Assembly: GCF_013376005.1 (NCBI RefSeq)
Contig: NZ_JABMJK010000002.1
Location: forward strand, 124,001 to 188,000
DNA: 64,000 nt
Direction of reading: 5' to 3'
From: Duganella sp. SG902
Lineage (GTDB): Bacteria; Pseudomonadota; Gammaproteobacteria; Burkholderiales; Burkholderiaceae_D
Below the pieces are notes generated by a model, which made no database searches, was not told the origin of the DNA, and worked only from the letters and a program-made list of their open reading frames with translations. The translations under genes and the position numbers were made by a program. Shown piece by piece: positions 16,508 through 26,151 of the stretch; within the stretch, counting starts at the first letter, position 1, and every line of letters starts with the position of its first letter.

Positions 16508-16997
16508 GCGCCCGTGCATGGGCACCGGCCCGGCTGGTTTGATAGTCGAACACAACGATGGGTGGGCCGGCGTCGTGCACGCCGGAGCGGTAAGCCCACA
16601 GATAGGCGTGTTTGGTTTTTCCGCTACCGGGATCGGGTTGGCGCACCGGTGTTTCGTCGGCAGGCACGCCTGTTGCCGCAATAGTTCGGCGAGCCGGTCG
16701 GCCAGCGGCTGGAGGGCCACGCCGATGCGCCCGATCCATTCGGCCAGCGTCGAGCGCGCCAGCGGCACGCCCTGGCGCGCGGCGATCTGCTCGATCCGGT
16801 ACAGCGGCAGGTGATCGAGATATTTGCAGGCCGTGATCCACGCCAGCAGGCCGGTGGCGGCCGGCGGGATAGTCGTGGCCGTCACCGTCTCGCACGGACG
16901 GCACGCGTACTGCGGGCGGATGTGGCGATGCACGAAGAAGCGCGCCAGCTCCACGTCCAGTTGCTCGCTGACGTCCTCGCCTATCTTGACCAGGTCG
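16508..16997 (-). pseudogene. IS66-family transposase (TnpC) fragment, frameshifted
   Basis: The minus strand encodes recognisable IS66 TnpC sequence. VKIGEDVSEQLDVE, the Cys-containing zinc-ribbon part (QYACRPCETVT) and LPLYRIEQIAARQGVPLARS lie in one frame. ADETPVRQPDPGSGKTKHAY and VVFDYQTSRAGAHARA lie in another frame, so there is a frameshift near 16680-16700. The gene is cut at both ends: the catalytic C-terminal half and the N-terminus are missing. At the upstream side it is joined in frame to an Rhs fragment. Confidence 0.8.
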
Positions 16998-17140
16998 GCG
17001 CCGTAGCCAAAGTGGCGGTGCTGGTCGTTGGCGACCGTGCTCCATGTGCTCAGCCGGTTGCTCTGGCTGTCCATCACCAGGTTGAAGTTGCCGGCGCCGC
17101 TGTTGTGCGAGGTGCGGTTGCCCACCAGGTCCGCCGTCGT
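16998..17140 (-). pseudogene. Rhs/YD-repeat core fragment joined to IS66 debris
   Basis: The minus strand encodes [19 protein letters not shown] and, further on, SNRLSTWS and HRHFGY. This parallels [18 protein letters not shown] and SNRLQYW in the intact Rhs protein at 17676-21902. After HRHFGYGAD the frame passes directly into IS66 sequence. It is the remains of a second rhs gene. Confidence 0.75.
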
Positions 17141-17259
17141 GCTTTCAGACAGCGGTTGAGCGCATCATGCCCCAATCGCCCCTCGGTCCCTGCAACAGCG
17201 GGCCGCGCCCTGTTGAACGGCTCGCTATGCGATATGGTGTGCTTTTAGAATTGCCATAC
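17141..17259. other. Short spacer with no recognisable feature
   Basis: About 120 bp between the Rhs/IS66 debris and the immunity candidate gene. No open frame, repeat or clear terminator was recognised. Confidence 0.5.
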
Positions 17260-17679
17260 TTAATGCTTTCCGCCAGCAGCCAGCACTGCATCTTCCGCTC
17301 GCTTTGCGGCGACAGGATCGGTTTTGCTTATTTCCTGAATTAACCGCCTGATCTCCTCCCTGTGCGCTGGATCTTGATCACCCATCAATAAGGCGATCAA
17401 TTCTAGCTTGGGATTCGTCTCCGGACATTTGGCCGCCTGACGAAACCAGCGGATTGCATCCTCTGATTTAAGCGTGAAATTGCTGTGGTATCTGGCCAAC
17501 TGATAAGCAGCTTGGCAGTCCCCACCGCGTGCGCGCGCTTCTAGGCCCGCGATGTCTCGCGGAGATAAATTGAATTCCGCACTCGGACTTACGGCCATCG
17601 CATCACGCTCCTTTTCCAGAAGCCCATATCCGGCCCACAGGGCAAACAGAAGGCAGATAACCACAGCAAGTGTTTTCAT
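17260..17679 (-). CDS. Candidate immunity protein for the Rhs toxin (membrane-anchored, Sel1-like helices)
   Basis: 139 aa from ATG at 17679, whose ATG overlaps the Rhs stop as ATGA; a start nine codons earlier would also be possible. Residues 1-20 ([20 protein letters not shown]) form a signal anchor or signal peptide. The rest is helical with a Sel1/TPR-like stretch ([13 protein letters not shown], then [14 protein letters not shown]). Genes placed directly behind an rhs toxin tip with a stop/start overlap are normally cognate immunity genes, and the membrane anchor suggests protection in the periplasm. The sequence itself is not recognised as a named family. Lower GC than the rhs core supports exchange together with the toxin tip. 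Confidence 0.6.
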   Translation of the reverse strand: MKTLAVVICLLFALWAGYGLLEKERDAMAVSPSAEFNLSPRDIAGLEARARGGDCQAAYQLARYHSNFTLKSEDAIRWFRQAAKCPETNPKLELIALLMGDQDPAHREEIRRLIQEISKTDPVAAKRAEDAVLAAGGKH

Positions 17680-20600
17680 TGGCGTGTAGGCGAGAACGAT
17701 TTCCAAGGTCCAGGCACGCCTTGAGAAGGTCCGCTTGGATAAGGACCCGCCCCACGCAAACCTGACAAGTCATACCATGTGAAATCCATGGGGGCGGTAA
17801 CATCGACTCCAAGTTTATCAGCCAACTGCTGCGCAAATGCCGGTTTCCCATTGCGTGATAGTCCCGTATTACATGCGCCAAGAATGACAGGCCGACCATT
17901 CCAGTTGGGATCATTGCGAATCATTTGTGCGAGATCGCTGGGAAAAATCGGCTTGATACCATCCCGTCGATCCTCCATATTTCCAGGATTGCCATGGCCT
18001 GCCACAGTGTAGGCCCAAGGTACAGACCATGCATTCCCTCCCGGATAAGTAACAGCGTCATGAAAAAGGCCTTGGGGATTGAACAGGTTCATATTCGCAA
18101 GACCCAGTGGATCGATATTGCTGAGCGGGTTGCCGCCGACATACGCATAGGTGTTAATGCCACCAGCTAGTCCGATCGGATCGCTTTGGATGTAACGCCC
18201 CAGCGTCGCGTCGTAATACCGATGCCAGTTATACCACAACCCTGACTCCGCGTCGTACTGCTGGCCCGGGAAGCCGATGTTCAGTGGCACGGTGTTGACC
18301 GTGACGGCGCGGTCGAACGCGCTGTTGTTGGCGCGCCAGACCACGTTGCCGGCACTGTCGGAGAGCGCCTCCGGACGACCAACCTGGTCGTTGTGGCTGG
18401 CGTAGAACTGCCCACCGCGGGCGATGCCCAGCAGTTCGCCGCCCAGCCACACATACTCGGTGGCCCCCGGGCCGGTTTCGGCCAGCAGTTGGCCCGTCGG
18501 GCTGTACACGTAGCGCGAGACGCCGGCCGCCGCCGTCTTCTCCACCCGCAGGTCGAGCGCGTTGTACTTGTAGCTGCCCAGCGCCGCGCCGTTCTGCCGG
18601 AAGGCGCTCATGCGGCCGAACAGGTCGTAGTCGTAGCCAATGGTCGACAGCACGGCGCCGTTCTTGCGCTGTTCCGTGGCCAGGTTGCCGACGTTGTCGT
18701 AGACGCTGAAGTTACGGTAGCGGTCGCCGCTGGCGGAGGCCCAGTACTGCAGACGGTTGCTGGCGGTGTCGTTGGTGTAGTTGAACGCGCCGGCCGGCCC
18801 GGTGTGCGAGGTGCGGTTGCCCACCAGGTCCCAGCTGAACAATTCGCCGCCGGCGGTGCGCGCGGCCGAGGTCACCCGGTCGGCGCTGTCGTAGCCGTAG
18901 GTGTCCGACTTGCCCGCGTCCAAGCCGTCAGCGCGGGTCTTGAGACGGTCGGCCAGGTCGTAGCCCAACTGTAATTTCTGCACCGTCAGGCTGTCGATTG
19001 TGGCCAGCCGCCCGTCGTTGTCCAGCGTCAGCAGGCGCGGCTTGTTGTTGCCGAAGCGCCAGGCATATCGGCTACCGTTGACCGGCTGGTACTGGAACGA
19101 GTCGGCCAGCGTGCTCCAGAGTCCGGCCAGGCTGCTGGTCACACTCGCCAGCCTGCCAGTGGCGGTGTAACCGTAGGTCAGCTTGAGGCCGGACGGGTAG
19201 GTCAGGGTCCGCAGCCGCCCCACCGTGTCGTAGGTCCATCCGGTCGAGTAGGTTTGCCCCGTGATCGTCGCGGTCTGCGTGCTCAGTTCGCCCGCTGCCG
19301 TGTAGGTGTAGCTGGTCTGGCCGCTCGCGTTGCTGATGCCGGTCAGGTGACCGATGCCGTAAGTGCCCTGGTCATAGGTCAGGGTTTCCGTGGTGGTGCC
19401 GACGGTGCGCGAGGTCAGGCGTCCGAGACCATCCCAAGCATATTGAATGAGGGGGCCGTTGGCCCGCTGTTCGGTCGCCGTGCGGCCGCCCTGGTCGTAG
19501 GTGTAGATGGTGGTCCCGCTGTCGGGGCTGGCCACGGTCAGTACCTCGCCGAAGGCGTTGTAGGTGTAGTTGGTCTGCACCCCCCTGGCGTCGCGGATCC
19601 AGTCGCGGTTGCCGGCGGCATTGTAATGGAACTGCGTGGCGCTGCCTTCGGGCAGCACGGTGGCTTTGGACAGGCGCCGCTGGGCGTCATACTCAAAGCT
19701 CTGCGAGTTGCCGTTGGCGTCGGACAGCGACAGCAAATTGCCGTTCTTGTCGTAGCGGTAGTTCCAGGACTGGCCATTGTTGCCGGTCTTCGTGTACAGC
19801 CGGCCCAGCGAGTCGTCCTTGGCGGTGGCGACGAAATTGCCGTTCGCCACGGCCGAGGTGGCACTGCCCGTCCAGCCGGGCGTCTGGCGCGCCGAGCTGG
19901 TGGTGGTGGTCAGCGTCGGCACGTTGTAGGCAATCGTGGCGAAATTGTTCGCGGCGTCGCCCACCTGCTGCAAGCGGCCGCTGGCCGTGTAGCGATAGCG
20001 GCTGGCGCTGCCGTCCGGGTACAGGATGTCCGTGACCTGGCGATCGCCGTTGTAGCTATATGCGGTGAGGCGATTGCCGGTGGATAGGTTGTCGGTGCGC
20101 GACTTCAGGGTGGTGTTCAGGTTGTACGCCAGCGTATGGCTGATGCCGTTCAGATCCACCGCCGTTGCTGGCCTGCCCAGCTTGTCGTGGCCGCTGAACG
20201 ACACCGGCTGTCCCAGCCGGTTGGTCACGCGGATCAGGTTGCCGAACGCGTCATATGCGCTGATCTCGGTCTGGTTGCCGGACGCCAAATAGTAGGTTGT
20301 GGTTTGGGTCGCCAGCAGGCCGTCGGGATGGTAGGTATAGGTGTAACCGACTTTGCGCTGCTCGCCGCTGATCAGGTCATTATCGGTCACGGTGTCGAGC
20401 AGCCCGTAGTCCGGCACGGCGCCGTCGTTCTTGTAGCTATAGTCGATGCGGCGGAAGGTACTGCCGTTGGCGTCACGGAATTCTGTCGAGGTGAGGCGGT
20501 TGTTGGGCCCCCAGTTGTTAAACTTGGTCAGCGCGTTGGCCGTGCCCGCTGCTGTCGTGACGCTGACCAGCGCCTTGGTGGCGTCGAAAAAGTATTGTGT

Positions 20601-21902
20601 CTTGTTGCCTTCCCAGTCCAAGGTGTAGTCGATGTCGCCGTTCACCGTATAGTAGGTCGAGGCCACCGACGCCGGGCAACTGGCGGTCAGGCTGCGCGAT
20701 TGCGAGGCGATGCGCTTCTCGGTACGGTACGCGGTGTAGCTATAACGCGTGGTCTGGCCGCGCGCGTCCGTGACATCGGTGTAGTTGCTGCCATATACAA
20801 AGGATTCGAATTCCTCGCGGCCCGCCAGCGCGCTGTCGGTTACCCGCTTGCTGGCATCGTACTGGTAGGTGCTGTAGCGCACGCCGTTGATCTTGATGCC
20901 GGTGAGCAGGGTCGGGTCGCGGCCGTCCTCGTACACATACTCGCGGGAGTCAGCCGGCAGGCCGCTGGCCGCGTCCACCGGGGCGGTAACCTTCACCAGC
21001 ATGTTGTTGCCGTCGTAGGCGTATTTCCAGCTTTGTCCGTTCGGGTCGGTCAACTGCGTCACCCGGTTGTTCACCCAGGTGAACTGGATCGATTGCCCGG
21101 CGGCGTTGGTGATCGACCCCACTTGCGTGGTTCCGTTCCAGTTATATTGGAGCAGGATGGCGCCGGTGCTGGCGATGAGCTTGTCAAACCGGCCGTCGGC
21201 AAAATAGCTGGCCCGCTGATTATTCTTGTATAGCGTGTACTTGTTCTGGGCGACGTCGAAGGTTAAATAGCCGACCGACGCCGGACCGGGATACAGCCTG
21301 AGCCCAGGCGGATAGCCGGGCGGCGAGGTCACCTTGTTCAGGACGTGCTCCGCCCCGGTCGAGTCAATCACGGTGACCGAATCGGGAACGCCATTGGTAA
21401 AGCTGTAAAACACCAGGTTCGGCTGTTCGATGCCGGCCAACCAGTTGGGACCGAACAGACGGCCCGCCTTGTGCATGCTGCGATAGGTGCGCTCCATCGA
21501 CAGCCCCGACGGCGACTCGGCAACAAAATCCGTCTCCAGCTTGAACTTTTCACCGGTGGCGATCACCACAGGATTCGGCGTGGTCGGACTGGTGGTGGGG
21601 ATGGCGTTTTCTCCCGGGCATAAGGGGTCAGTCAGCCCGCTATCGTTCTGCGCGTTGGGCAGCATGTTTTGAAAGGACGGGAGCCTGAGCGACGGCAGGT
21701 CCACTGGCGCCGACGGCCTGGACCAGCCGGGACTCTTGTCAGGGCCATCGCCTTTTATTTCGACCGTAGGGATGTCCGGGGCCGGGGGCGGCACTACCTG
21801 GGGAACATCGTTTTGCGCGGAGGTGCTCAGGCTCCCGGTGGTCAAAACCAAAGCGATGGCGGCGTGGTGCAGACGCGGATGCGGTGTCATGGATTTCCTC
21901 AT
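17676..21902 (-). CDS. Rhs/YD-repeat polymorphic toxin-like protein with clan CD-like C-terminus
   Basis: 1408 aa. A Sec-type signal peptide (about 1-30) and a Pro-rich segment are followed by a DUF6531-type start ([18 protein letters not shown]) and a long array of YD repeats (about 200-1200). The conserved core ends in [19 protein letters not shown] and DPLGLA near residue 1269. The remaining 139 residues are a distinct, lower-GC tip. It contains VAGHGNPG (His1303) and VILGACNTG (Cys1344), spaced like the His-Gly / Ala-Cys dyad of clan CD cysteine peptidases, then [16 protein letters not shown]. There is no PAAR or VgrG partner nearby, so export by Sec and surface display is more likely than a T6SS tip. 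ATG at 21890 with AGGAAA upstream is an equally good start. Immunity candidate overlaps the stop. Confidence 0.88.
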   Translation of the reverse strand: MRKSMTPHPRLHHAAIALVLTTGSLSTSAQNDVPQVVPPPAPDIPTVEIKGDGPDKSPGWSRPSAPVDLPSLRLPSFQNMLPNAQNDSGLTDPLCPGENAIPTTSPTTPNPVVIATGEKFKLETDFVAESPSGLSMERTYRSMHKAGRLFGPNWLAGIEQPNLVFYSFTNGVPDSVTVIDSTGAEHVLNKVTSPPGYPPGLRLYPGPASVGYLTFDVAQNKYTLYKNNQRASYFADGRFDKLIASTGAILLQYNWNGTTQVGSITNAAGQSIQFTWVNNRVTQLTDPNGQSWKYAYDGNNMLVKVTAPVDAASGLPADSREYVYEDGRDPTLLTGIKINGVRYSTYQYDASKRVTDSALAGREEFESFVYGSNYTDVTDARGQTTRYSYTAYRTEKRIASQSRSLTASCPASVASTYYTVNGDIDYTLDWEGNKTQYFFDATKALVSVTTAAGTANALTKFNNWGPNNRLTSTEFRDANGSTFRRIDYSYKNDGAVPDYGLLDTVTDNDLISGEQRKVGYTYTYHPDGLLATQTTTYYLASGNQTEISAYDAFGNLIRVTNRLGQPVSFSGHDKLGRPATAVDLNGISHTLAYNLNTTLKSRTDNLSTGNRLTAYSYNGDRQVTDILYPDGSASRYRYTASGRLQQVGDAANNFATIAYNVPTLTTTTSSARQTPGWTGSATSAVANGNFVATAKDDSLGRLYTKTGNNGQSWNYRYDKNGNLLSLSDANGNSQSFEYDAQRRLSKATVLPEGSATQFHYNAAGNRDWIRDARGVQTNYTYNAFGEVLTVASPDSGTTIYTYDQGGRTATEQRANGPLIQYAWDGLGRLTSRTVGTTTETLTYDQGTYGIGHLTGISNASGQTSYTYTAAGELSTQTATITGQTYSTGWTYDTVGRLRTLTYPSGLKLTYGYTATGRLASVTSSLAGLWSTLADSFQYQPVNGSRYAWRFGNNKPRLLTLDNDGRLATIDSLTVQKLQLGYDLADRLKTRADGLDAGKSDTYGYDSADRVTSAARTAGGELFSWDLVGNRTSHTGPAGAFNYTNDTASNRLQYWASASGDRYRNFSVYDNVGNLATEQRKNGAVLSTIGYDYDLFGRMSAFRQNGAALGSYKYNALDLRVEKTAAAGVSRYVYSPTGQLLAETGPGATEYVWLGGELLGIARGGQFYASHNDQVGRPEALSDSAGNVVWRANNSAFDRAVTVNTVPLNIGFPGQQYDAESGLWYNWHRYYDATLGRYIQSDPIGLAGGINTYAYVGGNPLSNIDPLGLANMNLFNPQGLFHDAVTYPGGNAWSVPWAYTVAGHGNPGNMEDRRDGIKPIFPSDLAQMIRNDPNWNGRPVILGACNTGLSRNGKPAFAQQLADKLGVDVTAPMDFTWYDLSGLRGAGPYPSGPSQGVPGPWKSFSPTRQ

Positions 21903-21936
21903 TATGCCTTCCCGGATGCGGCCGGGACGGACCGTG

Positions 21937-22266
21937 TTACTTTTGTGGTTTAGGCCGTTTCACCATGACCTTCTGTCCACCCTGCTTGACGCAGCTGTCA
22001 CGAGGCACATACTGGAATTCCGTGCCATCCTTGGGTTTCTTTTCGGATGCCTTGCAGTCATCCGAATTCGCGTCAGCCACGCATTCCTTTGGCTTGGCGT
22101 CAGGCAGTCCGAAGCACTTTTCCAGCTTCGCCTGAACGCCGACGGTCAGGAAGTAAGGCATCTCCTCGGCGGCGACCGACGGCGTTTCCTGGGATACTGC
22201 GGCAGCGGTGATCTGAACCAGGAATAGCAGCAAGCATCCCGTGGCGCACGTAGTCTTTCTTACCAT
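21937..22266 (-). CDS. Small secreted protein with four cysteines, upstream of rhs
   Basis: 109 aa. A signal peptide (about 1-22, ending ITAAA) precedes a basic-tailed mature part with Cys51, Cys62, Cys71 and Cys92. The frame [13 protein letters not shown]...C...YVPRDSC resembles in cysteine order the DUF2282/BufA-type small periplasmic proteins, but the match is weak. It lies 34 bp ahead of rhs on the same strand, so it is probably the first gene of the rhs unit. A role as chaperone, secretion aid or separate effector cannot be told from sequence. Confidence 0.65.
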   Translation of the reverse strand: MVRKTTCATGCLLLFLVQITAAAVSQETPSVAAEEMPYFLTVGVQAKLEKCFGLPDAKPKECVADANSDDCKASEKKPKDGTEFQYVPRDSCVKQGGQKVMVKRPKPQK

Positions 22267-22396
22267 CGATCGTTCCTTGTTCGGCTGTTAATGATGGCAA
22301 AACCGGCGGCGCGCAAGGGCGCGGCCGGAATGTCCTGCTGCGCAGTCTGGCATAACTTAAAAACAATCTTTCTATCCGATTGTCACAATTTGTTTT

Positions 22397-24403
22397 TTAT
22401 TTATTCGGAACAGTGACCGGCAACTGGAAGGTGAAAATGGTGCCGCCTTGCGGGTTGGCGCGGAAGGTCAGGGCGCCGCCATGGAACTCGATCGCCGTGC
22501 GGCAGATGTTGAGCCCCATGCCCATGCCCTCGGCCTTGGTCGAGAAGAACGGCGAGAACAGGCGCTGCGCGACGTCGTCCGGAATGCCGTGGCCGTGGTC
22601 GATCACCGCCACGCTGACCTGCGCCGTGGCTTCGTCGTGGGACGCCACCACCTTGAGGATGCGGCGCTGCGGCGGCACCTGCGACATGGCCTCGATGCCG
22701 TTGCGGGTGAGGTTGAGCAGCACCTGCTCGATCATCACGCGGTCGGCGCGCACCGGCGGCAGGTCGGCCGGAATCTCCGTACGGAAGGAAACATAGCTCT
22801 GGCGCGCCTGCAGTTCGATCAGCGTGTGGATGCCGTCCAGCAGCGAGCCGATGGCCACCTCCTGGCGCAGCGGTTCGCGCTTCTTGACGAACTCGTGCAC
22901 GCTGCGGATGATCTGGCCGGCGCGCTGCGCCTGCGCGCCGGCCTGCTCCAGCGCCGGCTTGAGGATGCCGCAATCGACCGTGTCGCCGCGCTCCAGCAGG
23001 TTGAGAGCGCCGGTGGTGTAGCTGGAGATGGCGGCCAGCGGCTGATTCAGCTCGTGCGCCAGCATCGACGCCAGCTCGCCCATGGTGGCCAGGCGCGCCG
23101 AGGCCTGCAGCTTTTCCTGCTGCTGGCGGTTGACCTCTTCGATGCGCTTGCGGTCGGAGATGTCGAGGATGGAGCCCATCCAGCCGGTCTGCTTGCCGTG
23201 GTTGTCCACCAGCGGCGCCTCGAACACCAGCACCGGCACGCGCTCGCCGTCGGGGCGCTGGAAGATGGTCTCGAACTGCGGCGTGACCTTGCCCGCCAGG
23301 ACCGAGGCGAAGCGCGCCTCGTACTCGCTCATCGCCTCCGGCGCCCAGTAGGGCATGGGCGGCAGCTTGCCGACGATTTCCTCGGCCGGATAGCCGACGA
23401 TCTGGCAGAAGGCCGGATTCACGTAGGTGATGCGGCCTTCCAGGTCGCGCGCGCGCAGGCCGGTCACCAGCGAGTTCTCCATCGCCGTGCGGAACGACAT
23501 CTGCTGGCGCAGCGCGCCTTCGGCCGCCAGCCGTTTCGAGATGTGGCCCCACAGCGCGAGCAGGCTCCATAACAGGCCGAGCGACAGCACGATCACCGAA
23601 CCGACCAGGAGATTCGGCAGCAGCTGCGGCTCGCTCTTGACGCTGTCCGTCACCAGCGTGACCGAGGCGCCCGGCAAATCGAGCGCGCGCTTGTGGGTGT
23701 AGACGCCGTGTCCCGGACCGGCGGCCGCGCGCCGCGCCAGCACCTTGTCGTCGCGGTCCACCAGCGTGACCTGGTTGTCCTGCGCGAACCACCACGGCAC
23801 CATTTCGTCGAGCAGGGCGCTGGTCTGGTAGGTGGCGACCAGGTCGCCCAGGTATTCATTGCCGCGGAAGAGCGGCACGTGGTAATCCATCAGCACCGCC
23901 GACGGCGCGGCGGAGGGGACGTGGGTCTGCGCCTCCGGCTGGGTGTACATCGGGCGGCGCGTCTTGCGCGTGATTTCGGCGGTGGCCTTGGAGGCGGCCG
24001 ACAGCTCCACCGGCGTGGCCAGCGGATCGCTGCTGCCGGCCAGTTGCCCGTCCGGCTTGATCCACACCACGCGCAGCAGCTCGTGGCCGTTCTTCAACAG
24101 GCGCGCCATGCGCTCGTGCAGCTGCGATGGCGCCAGGTGGCCGGCGGACAGTTCCACCGCCAGCGCGCGCAGGCTTTCCTCGTCGCGGGCCAGCTGGAAG
24201 CGGATGGTTTGCTCGACCCACAGGGTGTCGGCGATCAGCTGCTCCTGCCGCTCGTTGCTCTCCATCTGGCGCGCCTGCCAGGGCAGCCATATTAATATCG
24301 CCAGAAAAAACAACACCAGCACGATCGGCAGCAGCCAGCGCAGCGCGGTGCTGGAATGGAGGCGGCGGCGCGCGGCGGGCGCTGTGGCGGCGTTTGAGCT
24401 CAT
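22397..24403 (-). CDS. Membrane sensor histidine kinase (PAS, HPK4; DctS/DctB-like)
   Basis: 668 aa from ATG at 24403; a GTG at 24463 would add 20 residues. Two transmembrane helices (about 20-45 and 265-290) flank a periplasmic sensor domain. A PAS domain (about 310-430; YVNPAFCQIVGYPAEE) precedes the HisKA domain with His450 in AHELNQPLAAI, the HPK4-type box of FixL/DctB kinases. The ATPase domain has LLNLTRNGIEAM (N box), DHGHGIP (G1) and GMGMGLNICR (G2). It is divergent from dctPQM across 131 bp, so it probably senses the TRAP substrate (a C4-dicarboxylate or other carboxylate). No response regulator follows it; the likely partner type is at 9353-9940. Confidence 0.9.
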   Translation of the reverse strand: MSSNAATAPAARRRLHSSTALRWLLPIVLVLFFLAILIWLPWQARQMESNERQEQLIADTLWVEQTIRFQLARDEESLRALAVELSAGHLAPSQLHERMARLLKNGHELLRVVWIKPDGQLAGSSDPLATPVELSAASKATAEITRKTRRPMYTQPEAQTHVPSAAPSAVLMDYHVPLFRGNEYLGDLVATYQTSALLDEMVPWWFAQDNQVTLVDRDDKVLARRAAAGPGHGVYTHKRALDLPGASVTLVTDSVKSEPQLLPNLLVGSVIVLSLGLLWSLLALWGHISKRLAAEGALRQQMSFRTAMENSLVTGLRARDLEGRITYVNPAFCQIVGYPAEEIVGKLPPMPYWAPEAMSEYEARFASVLAGKVTPQFETIFQRPDGERVPVLVFEAPLVDNHGKQTGWMGSILDISDRKRIEEVNRQQQEKLQASARLATMGELASMLAHELNQPLAAISSYTTGALNLLERGDTVDCGILKPALEQAGAQAQRAGQIIRSVHEFVKKREPLRQEVAIGSLLDGIHTLIELQARQSYVSFRTEIPADLPPVRADRVMIEQVLLNLTRNGIEAMSQVPPQRRILKVVASHDEATAQVSVAVIDHGHGIPDDVAQRLFSPFFSTKAEGMGMGLNICRTAIEFHGGALTFRANPQGGTIFTFQLPVTVPNK

Positions 24404-24534
24404 GGAGTCCGAGGTTAAGCTGGTCAAAAAGACGGGGGCATTGTGGTTTTCCACAGTTGTCACGCTTGCCGCATTTGATAAGAATCGACCAAAATAGAAT
24501 AAGTTTAACTCGTTCCATCACATCAGGAGACTTC
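24404..24534. promoter_or_regulatory. Divergent control region between the sensor kinase and dctP
   Basis: 131 bp, more AT-rich just upstream of dctP (AATAGAATAAGTTTAACTCG around 24494-24513). It must hold promoters for both directions. No convincing sigma-54 GG/GC site was seen, which agrees with a FixJ-type rather than NtrC-type regulator. Confidence 0.5.
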
Positions 24535-25521
24535 ATGAAACTGAAACACGCCCTGCTCGTCCTGAGCGCGGCTCTGAGCTTCAACGCCTATGCTCAAGCG
24601 CCTATCGTCATTAAATTCAGCCACGTGGTGGCCACCGACACGCCGAAAGGCCAGGCTGCGGAGCGTTTCAAGCAACTGGCCGAGAAAGCCACCAACGGCC
24701 GCGTGAAGGTCGAGGTGTATCCGAACAGCCAGCTGTATAAGGACAAGGAAGAGCTGGAGGCGCTGCAACTGGGCGCGGTGCAGATGCTGGCGCCGTCGCT
24801 GGCCAAATTCGGCCCGCTGGGCGTGAAGGAGTTCGAGGCGTTCGATCTGCCGTACATCTTCCCGTCCAAGACCGCGCTGTACAACGTGACCGAGGGTGAG
24901 ATCGGCAAGTCGCTGCTGAAGAAGCTGGAGCCGAAGGGCATCACCGGCCTGGCGTTCTGGGACAACGGCTTCAAGGTCATGTCGGCCAACAAGCCGCTGC
25001 GCGCGCCGGCCGACTTCAAGGGCCTGAAGATGCGTATCCAGTCGTCCAAGGTGCTGGACGCGCAGATGCGCGCGCTGGGCGCCAACCCGCAGGTGCTGGC
25101 GTTCTCCGAGGTGTACCAGGCGCTGCAGACCGGCGTGGTGGACGGCACCGAGAACCCGCCATCCAATATGTACACCCAGAAGATGCACGAGGTGCAGAAG
25201 TACGTGACCGTGTCCAACCACGGCTACCTGGGCTACGCCGTGATCGTCAACAAGAAGTTCTGGGATGGCCTGCCGGCCGATATCCGCACCGCGCTGGACA
25301 AGGCGATGAAGGACGCCACCACCTTCGAGAAGGCGATCGCGCAGCGCGACAACGACATGGCGCTGGACGCCATCAAGAAGACCGGCAAGACCGAGATCTA
25401 CACGCTCAGCGTGAAAGAGCAGGCAGAGTGGCGCAAGGCGCTGCTGCCGGTGCACCAGCAGATGGAAGGCCGGATCGGCAAAGACCTGATCTCGGCCATC
25501 AATAAAGAAGCAGCCAAGTAA
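24535..25521 (+). CDS. dctP: TRAP transporter substrate-binding protein DctP
   Basis: 328 aa from ATG at 24535, with CAGGAGACTTC ahead and a Sec signal peptide (about 1-21, SFNAYA). The DctP hallmarks are visible: IKFSHVVATDTPKGQAAERF, the central GLKMRIQSSKVL region with the carboxylate-binding Arg, and VYQALQTGVVDGTENPPSNM. It is the periplasmic binding protein that delivers a C4-dicarboxylate or similar organic acid to DctQM. A strong hairpin directly after the gene should raise its expression over the permease genes. Confidence 0.95.
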   Translation: MKLKHALLVLSAALSFNAYAQAPIVIKFSHVVATDTPKGQAAERFKQLAEKATNGRVKVEVYPNSQLYKDKEELEALQLGAVQMLAPSLAKFGPLGVKEFEAFDLPYIFPSKTALYNVTEGEIGKSLLKKLEPKGITGLAFWDNGFKVMSANKPLRAPADFKGLKMRIQSSKVLDAQMRALGANPQVLAFSEVYQALQTGVVDGTENPPSNMYTQKMHEVQKYVTVSNHGYLGYAVIVNKKFWDGLPADIRTALDKAMKDATTFEKAIAQRDNDMALDAIKKTGKTEIYTLSVKEQAEWRKALLPVHQQMEGRIGKDLISAINKEAAK

Positions 25522-25530
25522 GGCTGCCGG

Positions 25531-25562
25531 CGGGGCGGCGCAAGGCCGCCCCGTTTTTTTTT
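25531..25562 (+). terminator. Intercistronic attenuator/terminator between dctP and dctQ
   Basis: CGGGGCGG (25531-25538) pairs with CCGCCCCG (25546-25553) and is followed by nine T residues. It is a textbook Rho-independent signal inside the operon, so read-through into dctQM is likely partial. Confidence 0.85.
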
Positions 25563-25578
25563 CCTCCTTGGAGATAAT

Positions 25579-26151
25579 ATGAGATTCCTCGATAAACTCG
25601 AAGAATGGCTGATCGCGTCCCTAATGGGCGCGGCCACCGTGCTGATCTTCGTGGCGGTGGTGCACCGCTACCTGTCCGGCCTGCCGATTCCGGGCGTGCA
25701 GGATTACATGATCCAGCTAAACACCAGCTGGGCGCAGGAAGCCTGTATCTATATGTTCGTCTGGATGGCCAAGTTCGGCGCCGCCTACGGCGTGCGTACC
25801 GGCATCCACGTCGGGGTGGACGTGCTGATCAACCGCATGAACACGCCGTGGCGCAACAAGTTCATCGTCTTCGGCCTGCTGGCCGGCGCCCTGTTCACCG
25901 GCATCGTCGGCACCTTGGGCGCCAGCTTTGTGTGGGAAATCGCCCACACCGACCAGACCTCGGCCGACCTGGAAATGCCGATGTGGATCGTGTACCTGGC
26001 GGTGCCGGTCGGTTCCTATCTGATGTGCTTCCGCTTCCTGCAGGTGATGGTGGCGTTCATCCGCACCGGCGCCCTGCCCAAGCATGACCACTCGCATGTC
26101 GACGGCCTGGAAGACGAGCTGTCGGCGCAACAAAAAGGAGCGCATCCATGA
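25579..26151 (+). CDS. dctQ: TRAP transporter small permease DctQ
   Basis: 190 aa with four hydrophobic helices (about 14-35, 50-70, 92-115, 133-155), the DctQ topology. Conserved features include the Trp/Arg-rich ends and EACIYMFVWMAKFGAAYGVRTGIHVGVDV. GGAG precedes the ATG at good spacing. It overlaps dctM by 4 bp (ATGA), the usual coupling. The C-terminal tail is His/Asp-rich (KHDHSHVDGLEDE). Confidence 0.92.
   Translation: MRFLDKLEEWLIASLMGAATVLIFVAVVHRYLSGLPIPGVQDYMIQLNTSWAQEACIYMFVWMAKFGAAYGVRTGIHVGVDVLINRMNTPWRNKFIVFGLLAGALFTGIVGTLGASFVWEIAHTDQTSADLEMPMWIVYLAVPVGSYLMCFRFLQVMVAFIRTGALPKHDHSHVDGLEDELSAQQKGAHP

Noticed and set aside
16451..17125. 224-codon open frame as an intact gene
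   Set aside because: It is an in-frame fusion of an Rhs fragment and a truncated, frameshifted IS66 transposase; no start signal and catalytic part missing.
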